Origin: an uncultured Microbacteriaceae bacterium | Lineage (GTDB): Bacteria; Actinomycetota; Actinomycetes; Actinomycetales; Microbacteriaceae | Direction: 5' to 3' | DNA: 7,683 nucleotides | NCBI GenBank assembly: GCA_903882245.1 | Contig: CAIRWJ010000011.1 | Coordinates: forward strand, 1 to 7,683 | Shown: piece after piece, positions 1-6,376 of the stretch | How the letters are laid out: each line of letters starts with the position of its first letter | Numbering within the stretch: the first letter of the stretch is position 1 | Position numbers and translations under genes: made by a program | The notes under the pieces: model-generated | Told to the model about the DNA's origin: nothing | What the model saw: only the letters and a program-made list of their open reading frames with translations | The model's database searches: none

Positions 1-1106
1 AAAATCTGTTGGACAAGTTCAACCATTGCGCGGGGTGGGATCAGGTCGCTCGCGGATTCGCCCGATCCATCGACGAATGTGGCCCGGGTCATGTCCACAC
101 CGTGTTTGATGAGCGAACTAAGCACAAGTTGTTGAATGGAGTCGGATCCTCCATCGAATCCCGCGCTGACCGAGGAGGCCCGCATGAGAAATTCCGCCAG
201 CGTGTTATCTGAATACAGCAGCATCTGGGGGATGAGTTGGGACACGGGAGCCGAACTTACGGACGCGAGTTCTGTCGCGTTGCTCGGCGCACTTTCATAG
301 TCGATTTCGACGTCGCCGTCACCATTTCCCGCCTGTTGCAGCGCCGCAACAAATGCGTTGGCCGCACGACCCGCTGGATCAGTCGAACGAGGGCTCGTCT
401 GCTGCCCCGGTTTTGCACGGTCACCGTCAACCATAAATGGAACGATTCGCGGTTGGTATCCGATTGTCCGTTCGGACTCGGGCCAGGTTGGATGCCACGC
501 GTCGTCGATAGGGAACATCGATAGGTCAATCGAGACCCTCGTGATCGTTGGATTTTCTGGGTACTCAGCTTGATAAGAGGTCACCGTTTCACTGGCAAGT
601 TCGGCGATGCTCGCCGAACCGGCGTAAACAGAAGTTCCTCCTGCGCGAAGTGTGGGGTCCCCGCCACCAATCACGATAACGGTCCCCGCTGTTGAACCAT
701 CAACTACGCGCGTTGTGAGTCGACCGTCTTTCCCAAGAATGTCGAGGGCCACCGCGGCGGTGATAACTTTCATGACGCTCCCCATGGGAATGGGATCCTC
801 GGCATTGTTGGTGAGCAATGGGCTTCCGGATTCGTCGAATACAACGACGGTTTGTGTGCCGAGCAGGGTGTCATTCATTGCGCTTCCCACCGAACAGGTT
901 CGAACCGCCGACGCGCCGACTGGCTCGGTGGGTACCGGTCGAGCAATCGCCGTCGGATCAGCAAACGGGTTTGCCGAACCTGCTGGCAAAAAGTACCCGG
1001 CCGCAAATGACGCGCCAGATACGAGGATCCCGACAATACCGAGAACGAGAAGAGGGTTCAGAGAACGTCGAGGTGGTGTTGAAGATTCTGGGCGGTCAGT
1101 TGTCAA
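1..1106 (-). CDS. dacB: D-alanyl-D-alanine carboxypeptidase/endopeptidase, PBP4 type (peptidase S13), 3' end missing
   Basis: A penicillin-binding serine peptidase that removes the terminal D-Ala from peptidoglycan stem peptides and/or cuts cross-links outside the membrane. The visible part is 368 codons, open to the window edge. A short basic cytoplasmic start is followed by one hydrophobic segment (about residues 17-40) that acts as anchor or signal. The catalytic SxxK motif is S110-V-M-K113 in the context PMGSVMKV. The S13-typical GGGDP is at 147-151, the second motif SDN at 299-301 (YSDNTLAEFLMR), and a VDGSG segment at 345-349. The third motif (KTG) should lie beyond position 1, so roughly 80-90 residues are probably missing. 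I chose the TTG start at 1106 because AGAGGAG lies 7 nt upstream. An in-frame ATG at 1127 would add seven residues but has no good ribosome site and begins 12 nt after the tRNA. The family call is firm; the split between carboxypeptidase and endopeptidase activity is not visible. Confidence 0.93.
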   Translation of the reverse strand, partial: MTTDRPESSTPPRRSLNPLLVLGIVGILVSGASFAAGYFLPAGSANPFADPTAIARPVPTEPVGASAVRTCSVGSAMNDTLLGTQTVVVFDESGSPLLTNNAEDPIPMGSVMKVITAAVALDILGKDGRLTTRVVDGSTAGTVIVIGGGDPTLRAGGTSVYAGSASIAELASETVTSYQAEYPENPTITRVSIDLSMFPIDDAWHPTWPESERTIGYQPRIVPFMVDGDRAKPGQQTSPRSTDPAGRAANAFVAALQQAGNGDGDVEIDYESAPSNATELASVSSAPVSQLIPQMLLYSDNTLAEFLMRASSVSAGFDGGSDSIQQLVLSSLIKHGVDMTRATFVDGSGESASDLIPPRAMVELVQQI

Positions 1107-1113
1107 CGATTCG

Positions 1114-1120
1114 CTCCTCT
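1114..1120 (-). promoter_or_regulatory. Ribosome binding site that decides the dacB TTG start
   Basis: AGAGGAG read on the minus strand, 7 nt before the TTG at 1106. It is a strong Shine-Dalgarno match at ideal spacing, and it lies inside the stretch that would be coding if the upstream ATG at 1127 were used. This argues for the TTG. Confidence 0.65.
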
Positions 1121-1139
1121 CTGGCATGTGACGATTCCG

Positions 1140-1212
1140 AGCCGACTACGAGGTTCGAACTCGTGACCTTCTGTTTACAAGACAGATGCTCTACCAGCTG
1201 AGCTAAGTCGGC
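1140..1212 (-). tRNA. tRNA-Thr (anticodon UGU)
   Basis: A complete cloverleaf reads on the minus strand. The acceptor stem GCCGACT pairs with AGTCGGC and the discriminator base is T. The D arm is GCTC/GAGC with a GG-containing loop. The anticodon stem TCTGT/ACAGA encloses the loop CTTGTAA, giving anticodon TGT, which reads the threonine codon ACA. The variable loop is 5 nt, and the T arm ACGAG/CTCGT encloses TTCGAAC. The length is 73 nt with the discriminator. CCA is not encoded (CGG follows), so it must be added after transcription. The gene lies between dsbA and dacB on the same strand, and its 3' end is 33 nt from the dacB TTG, so the two are probably transcribed together. I saw no convincing promoter of its own. 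Confidence 0.97.
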
Positions 1213-1216
1213 GACA

Positions 1217-1245
1217 TCACCAGAGTAGCAAGTGACCTCTGGTGA
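1217..1245 (-). terminator. Hairpin after dsbA, possible terminator or processing stem
   Basis: A perfect 9-bp inverted repeat, TCACCAGAG and CTCTGGTGA, with an 11-nt loop lies between the dsbA stop codon (6 nt away) and the tRNA (4 nt away). No run of T follows it on the minus strand, so it is not a classic intrinsic terminator. Hairpins without a U-tract are often discussed for actinobacteria. It could instead protect the dsbA mRNA 3' end or separate it from the tRNA during processing. The inverted repeat is seen directly; its role is inferred. Confidence 0.45.
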
Positions 1246-1251
1246 CGAGGG

Positions 1252-2133
1252 CTACTGCTGCACGCCTGCGGCGGTCACAACAGCGCGAAGAAACTCTTCG
1301 ATGCTGAACTGCGTCGTGGCGGTCGGGTCATACGACGGGTTGAACTGCTTGCCGTTAATGACGATCGTCGGGGTTCCGGTCACGCCCTCGAATTTCTTGT
1401 CCAAGTTGTTGATCGCGATGTCACCGCTAATCGCACGTTCGGTGCTCGCCTTGACCCAGTCCTTGAACTGCAGGTCGTTGATGCACGCCTTGACCTTCGG
1501 ACCGGCTCCCGATTGTGTCGCGAATCCGATGAGTTTTTCATCTGTCCAACCAGGAGTTTCCTCTAGTGGCTGGTTATCAAAAAGCGCGTTGTGGAAGTTC
1601 ATGAAACTGTTGGGGTAATCATTTGCCACACAAGCCGCAGCGTTCGCTGCACGCAGTGAGTACTGAGTACCTTGCGAACGGTTTGTCAAAATGGCAATGG
1701 GGTGAATCTCGATTGTTGCCGCACCGCGAGCGAGAAGATCATCTATTGCGGGCTTGTTGGCTTCTTCGAACTGACCGCAAATCGGGCACAGGTAGTCAAC
1801 GTACAACGTGATGTCGACGACTCCCGCTGCGTTCGGGGGGCTCGCAACGGGGCTTGCTTCGGACGGGTTCGCGGGAGTCGTCACGGCGACGTTCCCGGTC
1901 GCGATCTTGATTCCGTCACTCTGCATGTTGAGCGGCCCAGGGCCGGCTGGCTTGAACGCGGTGAGGATAACGGCAGCCAGTGCACCAATGACAGCGAGTG
2001 CCAATACTCCAAGTCCTAGTTGGACAAAAACACGGTTACGCTTTTCGCGTGAACTGCCCGCGAGTCGCATTTCACGGGCCTTTTCGCGCGCTAATTCCCG
2101 AGCTTGGTTACGGTTAGGTCGTTGTGCGTTCAT
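1252..2133 (-). CDS. Membrane-anchored DsbA-family thiol:disulfide oxidoreductase
   Basis: A thioredoxin-fold protein of 293 residues, probably making or isomerising disulfide bonds in exported proteins. Residues 1-34 are highly charged (ARELAREKAREMR), consistent with a cytoplasmic tail. One membrane segment spans about 36-60, followed by a Pro/Ala-rich linker (about 61-102) and a DsbA-like domain. The active-site CPIC motif is at 116-119 within YVDYLCPICGQFEE. The cis-proline loop is TGTPT at 252-256. Two further cysteines, C168 and C217, lie in the helical insertion and could form a second structural disulfide. The topology places the domain outside the membrane. The ATG at 2133 has AGGA about 10 nt upstream, a modest ribosome site. 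A likely promoter lies at 2190-2217, so the gene may be transcribed apart from the rlmB operon. The partner (VKOR- or DsbB-like enzyme) is not in this window, so the direction of electron flow is unknown. Confidence 0.9.
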   Translation of the reverse strand: MNAQRPNRNQARELAREKAREMRLAGSSREKRNRVFVQLGLGVLALAVIGALAAVILTAFKPAGPGPLNMQSDGIKIATGNVAVTTPANPSEASPVASPPNAAGVVDITLYVDYLCPICGQFEEANKPAIDDLLARGAATIEIHPIAILTNRSQGTQYSLRAANAAACVANDYPNSFMNFHNALFDNQPLEETPGWTDEKLIGFATQSGAGPKVKACINDLQFKDWVKASTERAISGDIAINNLDKKFEGVTGTPTIVINGKQFNPSYDPTATTQFSIEEFLRAVVTAAGVQQ

Positions 2134-2189
2134 TGAAAATTTATCCTGACTTCCGTGCGACGAATGCGCAAATTACTGACAACTTCCCT

Positions 2190-2217
2190 AGTTTAGCGCG
2201 CACGCGCGTTTCGGCAA
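2190..2217 (-). promoter_or_regulatory. Candidate sigma-70-type promoter for the dsbA-like gene
   Basis: On the minus strand, TTGCCG (2217-2212) and TAAACT (2195-2190) are separated by 16 nt, each matching four of six consensus bases. Transcription would begin about 50 nt before the dsbA ATG. The spacer holds a GC-rich alternating tract including the palindrome ACGCGCGT. Everything lies in the 118-bp gap between rlmB and dsbA. Confidence 0.45.
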
Positions 2218-2251
2218 TTCGTGGACACCCTCGGTTGGGTTCGCAGGGTTG

Positions 2252-3250
2252 CTAACGGCTGCCGGCAATTACCGATCGGCGCATGGCGATTTCATAGAGT
2301 GTGATCGAAGTTGCAATTCCAGCGTTGAGAGATTCTGTGGCCGTACCGATCGGGATCGACACAATAGCGTCGCAGTTTTCGGTGACGAGGCGCGACAAGC
2401 CCTTCCCCTCACTCCCCACGACGATGAGCAACGGACGATCCGCGATGTCAATGTGAGGCAATGACATGTCCCCATCACCATCGAGACCGATGACAAAGAC
2501 TCCGCGTTCCTTGAAGTTCTTAATCGCCTGGTTGAGATTCGACGCCATCGCAACCGGAAGCCTCGCTGCTGCACCGGCAGACGTTTTCCACGCTGCCGCG
2601 GTGACCCCCACGCTGCGGCGTTGCGGCACGATGATTCCGTGTCCACCAAAAGCGGCGGCAGATCGAATGATGGCGCCGAGGTTGCGAGGGTCGGTCACGC
2701 CGTCCAGAGCAACAAACAACGGGGTTTGTCCGCGAGTTTCGACGGCGTCAAGAAGTTCGAGCGGGTGACTGTAGGCATAAGGAGGCACCGCCAATGCAAT
2801 TCCCTGATGCACCGAGTTCTCACCGCACAGGCGGTCCATTTCGGGACGCATGATCTCGAGGATCGCGATCCCCTTTTTCGTAGCGAGCGAGAGGGTCTCT
2901 TTGACGCGATCATCAAATTCGACCCGCGAGGCGATGTACAGAGTCGTTGCGGGAACGTTCGTTCGAAGCGCCTCGAGCACGGAGTTACGTCCGTTGATGA
3001 TCTCGTTATCGCTGTCCTTGCCTCGACGAACGGTCTTCTGAGGGGCCTTCGAGCCCGTCTTGCCAAAACGTTCGCGGGCTTCGGTCAATCGATCTTGCGC
3101 AATTTTGCGCTTCCCCGCGGGATGCCACGTCCGGTCTTCCGCCTTGGGGGTGGGTCCTTTGCCTTCGAGGGAACGGCGCTGTTTTCCGCCGGAGCCTTTC
3201 AAGGGGCCTTTCTTGTTCTTTGCCGCTCCTGGTCGTCCTGGCTTAACCAT
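2252..3250 (-). CDS. rlmB: 23S rRNA (guanosine-2'-O-)-methyltransferase RlmB (TrmH/SpoU family)
   Basis: An S-adenosylmethionine-dependent, trefoil-knot methyltransferase predicted to methylate the 2'-O of a conserved guanosine in domain V of 23S rRNA (G2251 in E. coli). The protein has 332 residues. Residues 1-82 form a Lys/Gly/Arg-rich leader, absent from the E. coli enzyme but usual in actinobacteria. The substrate-binding N-domain runs from EIINGRNSVLEALR (83-96) to about 160. SpoU motif 1 is ALDGVTDPRNLGAIIRSA (181-198), containing the conserved N190 and R196. Motif 2 is VVGSEGKGL (277-285) and motif 3 IPIGTATESLNAG (299-311). The ATG overlaps the cysS stop by 8 nt (ATGGTTAA), with GGAG 8 nt upstream inside cysS, which suggests translational coupling. 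An alternative TrmH-family rRNA or tRNA target cannot be excluded by eye, but the match to RlmB is close. It is the last gene of the carD-ispDF-cysS-rlmB run. Confidence 0.94.
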   Translation of the reverse strand: MVKPGRPGAAKNKKGPLKGSGGKQRRSLEGKGPTPKAEDRTWHPAGKRKIAQDRLTEARERFGKTGSKAPQKTVRRGKDSDNEIINGRNSVLEALRTNVPATTLYIASRVEFDDRVKETLSLATKKGIAILEIMRPEMDRLCGENSVHQGIALAVPPYAYSHPLELLDAVETRGQTPLFVALDGVTDPRNLGAIIRSAAAFGGHGIIVPQRRSVGVTAAAWKTSAGAAARLPVAMASNLNQAIKNFKERGVFVIGLDGDGDMSLPHIDIADRPLLIVVGSEGKGLSRLVTENCDAIVSIPIGTATESLNAGIATSITLYEIAMRRSVIAGSR

Positions 3251-4622
3251 TGGTGATACTCCATCGGGTTGTGTCGGCGCCGTCTTCCAGCGTGATTCCC
3301 GCGGCGTCGATATCGTCGCGAATTCTGTCGGCCGTCGGCCAATCTTTGTCCGCGCGGGCGCGGTTGCGTTCTGAGATCAGTCGGTCAATGAGTGTTCCCA
3401 GTGCCGCGTGGGTCGCATGATGGGAGTCTGCCTCGACGGTCAGTCCCAGCACATTCACCATCGCCGCGACCTCGTTCGCACGGGCGAGAATTGCGGCGGA
3501 ATCGGCGGCATCGAGCGCAGTGTTCCCCGCGCGAACCGCGTCGTGGAGAACCGCCAGAGCGGCCGGCACGGCGAGGTCATCATCCATTGCGGCCGCGAAA
3601 GCGTCAGGTACCTCGGGGGCGGCGGTGACGAGGTCAGCGGTCCGACGAGCAAACCCGCGAATTCGATCCCATGCCGCGGCGGCTTCCGCGAGCGACCCTT
3701 CGTGGACGTCCATCGTTGAGCGATAGTGCGGAGCAAGGAGAAAGTACCGAGCCGTCGCCGAATCGGTCTGCGACAACAAATCTTCTGCTCCCATCTCGTT
3801 TCCGACCGACTTGGACATCTTGTGCCCGTTCATCGTGACGAGCCCATTGTGAAGCCATGTCGTGGCAAAATCGTCACCGGCTGCGCGCGACTGTGCGAGT
3901 TCGTTTTCATGGTGTGGGAATCGGAGGTCAAGCCCTCCGCCGTGGATGTCGAACCCAGACCCGAGAAAACGGGTTGCCATGGCGGAACACTCAATGTGCC
4001 AGCCGGGTCGACCAAGGCCCCACGGGGATTCCCACGATGCCGTTGCCGGCTCGGAATCTTTGCGCCCTTTCCACAGTGCAAAGTCGCGAGGGTCTTTCTT
4101 TCCGCGCTCAGAATTCGCCTCATCCGATTCGACCTCGTCGGGCGACTGCCGTGTTAGTTGGCCGTAATCAGACCATGATGCGACAGAGAAATACACATCC
4201 CCTGAACCATCGGCGGCAGCGTAGGCGTGCCCGCGGTCGATCAATCGAGAAATGAGCGTGATCATGTCCCCGATGTGCCCGGTCGCCCGCGGCTCAATGG
4301 TCGGAGGCAGGATTCCCAGCGCCGAGGCTGCGGTGTCAAACGCACGTTCCATTCGTGCTGCGAGCGCCCACCATTCCTCGGTTCCAGAAACGGCCAAGAT
4401 TTTGTCGTCGATGTCGGTGACGTTCCGAACGAGCGTCACCGTGAAACCTCGGTACGTTAACCAACGGCGCCACAGGTCGTAAACGAGAGCACTGCGAAGG
4501 TGTCCGATGTGCGGTTCGGACTGAACCGTCGGCCCACACACGTAGATACCCACCTGACCGGGGACACGCGGTTCGAAGTCGCGCAAGGATTGCGAGACGG
4601 TATCGAACAGACGGATGGGCAC
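3243..4622 (-). CDS. cysS: Cysteinyl-tRNA synthetase (class I)
   Basis: Charges tRNA-Cys with cysteine in the cytoplasm using ATP. The protein has 459 residues, normal for the family. The ATP-binding HIGH motif is intact at 38-41 and KMSKS at 268-272 ([10 protein letters not shown]). Zinc and cysteine-binding residues are present: C29 (YVCGPTVQ), C212 (WHIECSAM) and the HHEN segment at 237-240. The [12 protein letters not shown] stretch is typical of CysS rather than the related mycothiol enzyme MshC. The C-terminal helical anticodon-binding region is complete. The start is GTG at 4622, giving MPIRLFDT, which aligns with the usual N-terminus. The ribosome site is weak and the start codon sits inside an inverted repeat. 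The gene begins 19 nt after ispDF, and its stop overlaps rlmB. Pairing with ispF and rlmB is common in bacteria. Confidence 0.97.
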   Translation of the reverse strand: MPIRLFDTVSQSLRDFEPRVPGQVGIYVCGPTVQSEPHIGHLRSALVYDLWRRWLTYRGFTVTLVRNVTDIDDKILAVSGTEEWWALAARMERAFDTAASALGILPPTIEPRATGHIGDMITLISRLIDRGHAYAAADGSGDVYFSVASWSDYGQLTRQSPDEVESDEANSERGKKDPRDFALWKGRKDSEPATASWESPWGLGRPGWHIECSAMATRFLGSGFDIHGGGLDLRFPHHENELAQSRAAGDDFATTWLHNGLVTMNGHKMSKSVGNEMGAEDLLSQTDSATARYFLLAPHYRSTMDVHEGSLAEAAAAWDRIRGFARRTADLVTAAPEVPDAFAAAMDDDLAVPAALAVLHDAVRAGNTALDAADSAAILARANEVAAMVNVLGLTVEADSHHATHAALGTLIDRLISERNRARADKDWPTADRIRDDIDAAGITLEDGADTTRWSITNG

Positions 4623-4630
4623 TTGCCCAT
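4615..4630 (-). repeat. Inverted repeat spanning the cysS start codon
   Basis: On the minus strand the sequence is ATGGGCA, AG, TGCCCAT: perfect 7-bp arms around a 2-nt centre. As RNA it would fold as a 6-bp stem with a 4-nt AAGT loop. The arms and loop contain the cysS GTG (4622-4620) and the only G-rich stretch that could serve as ribosome site. Each strand also carries an ATG at the outer edge; the minus-strand ATG at 4630 is out of frame with cysS. The symmetry is certain; any effect on translation is inferred. Confidence 0.6.
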
Positions 4631-4641
4631 GTTACCGAGCG

Positions 4642-5757
4642 TTATCGTGCGGCGACGTGAGCGATGGCGATGGCGGTGATTCCCTTGCCCTCACCGGTGA
4701 AGCCCAATCCGTCGGTTGTTGTCGCGCTGACCGAGACGGGTGCTCCGAGGATGCCGGTGAGCGTGTGCTCGATTTCGACTCGTCGCGGTCCTATTTTGGG
4801 CCGGTTTCCCACAATCTGAACAGACGCCGATCGGGGCGCCAAACCAATTTCCGCGAGCTTGTCGAGGGCCCCGCGAAGAAACACGTCGCCTCGAGCACCC
4901 GAATATCGGGGGTCGTCCGTCCCGAATACCGTGCCGATGTCGCCGAGCCCCGCACCAGACAACAGGGCGTCACAGAGTGCATGGGCGACAGCGTCCCCGT
5001 CAGAATGCCCGGACAGGCCGGCTTCGCCTGGCCATTCGAGGCAGCCCAACCACAACGGCTCCGAATCGCCGAACGCATGAGTATCAGTTCCGAGTCCGAC
5101 CCGAATTGACCCGGCCAGAGTCGCGAGGTCTGCCTCGACGGTGATCTTGTGTGAACGTTCGTCTCCGGCAACCGTCCGAACGGTTCCCCCAGTTCCGCGC
5201 CAGATACTCGCGTCATCGGTGAAGTCCCCAATTGTGTCGGCGATCGCCGCGGCGTATCCCGCGCCAGGGAAGCCTTGCGGGGTTTGCACGCGATAGAGAC
5301 GCGCGCGCTCCGTGTTTTCCGTCACGATGCCTTCGTCGGCGACAACGATGGTGTCCGCGACGGGTAGGACCGGAACGGCGGCATCGTTCGTTTTCACCAC
5401 AGAGGCAATGACGCGGTCGAAAACGTCAATCGGTGCACCAAAACGAGCGACATCGTGAATCAGCACAACATCGACGCCCGGCATCACTGCCATGGCACGT
5501 CGAACGCTGTCCGTCCGAGTTTCGCCACCAGCAACGACCGTTGCGATGACTCCCGTATCGTTAACGATCGCCCTCAGGGCATCGAGGTGTGCGGGCGGGC
5601 CGGCGATGACCAACGCAGTGGGGCTGACGCCACGCACCACGTCGAGCGCTCTGGCGAGCATGGTCGTTCCATCAATGTCGACGAACGCCTTGGGGATTCC
5701 GCGTCCGAGCCTCACGCCCGAACCGGCCGCAACGATGACGATTCCGACCGTTGGCAT
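4642..5757 (-). CDS. ispDF: Bifunctional IspD-IspF: MEP cytidylyltransferase / MEcPP synthase
   Basis: Two non-consecutive enzymes of the MEP isoprenoid pathway fused in 371 residues. IspD (about 1-216) joins CTP to methylerythritol phosphate. IspF (about 218-371) cyclises the later intermediate to methylerythritol cyclodiphosphate and releases CMP. The intervening kinase IspE is not in the window. IspD signs: the nucleotide-binding loop AAGSGVRLG..PKAF (10-25), GGETRTDSV (77-85), HDVARFG (101-107, usually HDAARP), PVADTI (132-137), RVQTPQGF (156-163) and SHKIT (202-206). IspF signs: metal ligands D225 and H227 (GTDTHAF), HSDGDAVAHALCDALL (251-266) with third ligand H259, NRPKIGP (318-324) and ATTTDGLGFTGEGKGI (345-360). 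The ATG at 5757 is 6 nt after the carD stop and has no good ribosome site, so translation is probably coupled to carD. Both active sites look complete. Confidence 0.96.
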   Translation of the reverse strand: MPTVGIVIVAAGSGVRLGRGIPKAFVDIDGTTMLARALDVVRGVSPTALVIAGPPAHLDALRAIVNDTGVIATVVAGGETRTDSVRRAMAVMPGVDVVLIHDVARFGAPIDVFDRVIASVVKTNDAAVPVLPVADTIVVADEGIVTENTERARLYRVQTPQGFPGAGYAAAIADTIGDFTDDASIWRGTGGTVRTVAGDERSHKITVEADLATLAGSIRVGLGTDTHAFGDSEPLWLGCLEWPGEAGLSGHSDGDAVAHALCDALLSGAGLGDIGTVFGTDDPRYSGARGDVFLRGALDKLAEIGLAPRSASVQIVGNRPKIGPRRVEIEHTLTGILGAPVSVSATTTDGLGFTGEGKGITAIAIAHVAAR

Positions 5758-5763
5758 GGGTGA

Positions 5764-6246
5764 CTAAGAGGCGAGGACCTCGTCGAGACGGTTCGAGGCG
5801 CGTTCCTCATCCGTCTTTTCGGCGAGGGCGAGTTCCGAAATGAGAATCTGACGGGCCTTTGCCAGCATGCGCTTTTCACCCGCCGACAATCCACGATCTT
5901 GTTCACGACGCCACAGGTCACGGACAACCTCGGACACCTTGATGACGTCACCCGACGCGAGCTTTTCCAGGTTTGCCTTGTACCGACGAGACCAGTTAGC
6001 GGGCTCTTCGACAATAGGGTCGCGAAGGACACCAAAGACGAGTTTGAGTCCGGCCTTGTCGATGACGTCACGAACACCGACGTCTTCGACCTTGCTTTCG
6101 GGAACCATGATTTCGAGGTTGCTTTGAGAAACCTGAAGCTTGAGGAATTTCTGCTGTTCGCCCTGAAAATCACGAGTGGTGATTGCGATAATCTTTGCCG
6201 CACCGTGGTGGGGATAAACGACGGTTTCGCCGACTTTGAATGCCAT
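5764..6246 (-). CDS. carD: CarD/CdnL family RNA polymerase-binding transcription regulator
   Basis: A cytoplasmic factor that binds the RNA polymerase beta subunit and stabilises open promoter complexes, notably at rRNA and housekeeping promoters in actinobacteria. The length of 160 residues is typical. The N-terminal Tudor-like RNA polymerase-interacting domain covers about 1-65, starting [19 protein letters not shown]. The helical DNA-binding domain follows, with W85 in [13 protein letters not shown]; this tryptophan is the residue known to wedge into the upstream edge of the bubble. The basic helices around 86-135 (RRYK, WRRE, EKRML) fit DNA contact. The ATG at 6246 is preceded by AAAGGAG with 10-nt spacing. 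It is the first gene of the four-gene minus-strand run, so CarD and MEP-pathway synthesis would share one transcript. The name CdnL would be equally valid. Confidence 0.96.
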   Translation of the reverse strand: MAFKVGETVVYPHHGAAKIIAITTRDFQGEQQKFLKLQVSQSNLEIMVPESKVEDVGVRDVIDKAGLKLVFGVLRDPIVEEPANWSRRYKANLEKLASGDVIKVSEVVRDLWRREQDRGLSAGEKRMLAKARQILISELALAEKTDEERASNRLDEVLAS

Positions 6247-6256
6247 GTAGTTGGTT

Positions 6257-6284
6257 CTCCTTTAGCAGAAATTCAATTTTACCA
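6257..6284 (-). promoter_or_regulatory. carD promoter (extended -10) and ribosome binding site
   Basis: On the minus strand, TGGTAAAAT at 6284-6276 is an extended -10 element (TGn followed by TAAAAT, five of six consensus bases). No good -35 lies upstream at 16-18 nt, which suits an extended -10 promoter. Transcription would begin near 6269, and AAAGGAG at 6263-6257 serves carD 10 nt before its ATG. The pentamer GTGGT occurs twice, at 6295-6291 and 6285-6281, exactly 10 bp apart and touching the -10 element. Confidence 0.5.
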
Positions 6285-6332
6285 CAGACGACCACCGTGA
6301 ATCTTCCCGCAGGGCGCCGTTGCCCACTCCGC

Positions 6333-6338
6333 TAGACT
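6333..6338 (+). promoter_or_regulatory. Candidate -10 element for the lipoprotein gene
   Basis: TAGACT matches four of six bases of the -10 consensus and would place transcription start near 6345, about 30 nt before the GTG. No convincing -35 partner is visible at 16-18 nt upstream. It lies in the 130-bp divergent gap with carD, so the two genes have back-to-back control regions. Confidence 0.3.
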
Positions 6339-6376
6339 GAACACGGAATTACCGTCCCACTCGATAAGGATTTGTC

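Noticed and set aside
652..1201. Two open plus-strand frames (159 and 127 codons) across dacB and the tRNA
   Set aside because: Both are antisense to dacB, and the second runs into the tRNA; no motif supports either.
1226..1240. Extended -10-like sequence (TGCTACTCT) before the tRNA on the minus strand
   Set aside because: Part of the hairpin arm, poor consensus match and no -35 partner.
2227..2249. ACCCT/AGGGT inverted repeat after rlmB as a terminator
   Set aside because: Only 5 bp with a 13-nt loop and no T-run; too weak to call.
2621..3256. A 211-codon open frame on the plus strand opposite rlmB
   Set aside because: It lies wholly antisense to a well-recognised gene, shows no family motif and has the Arg/Ser-rich composition of a shadow frame in GC-rich DNA.
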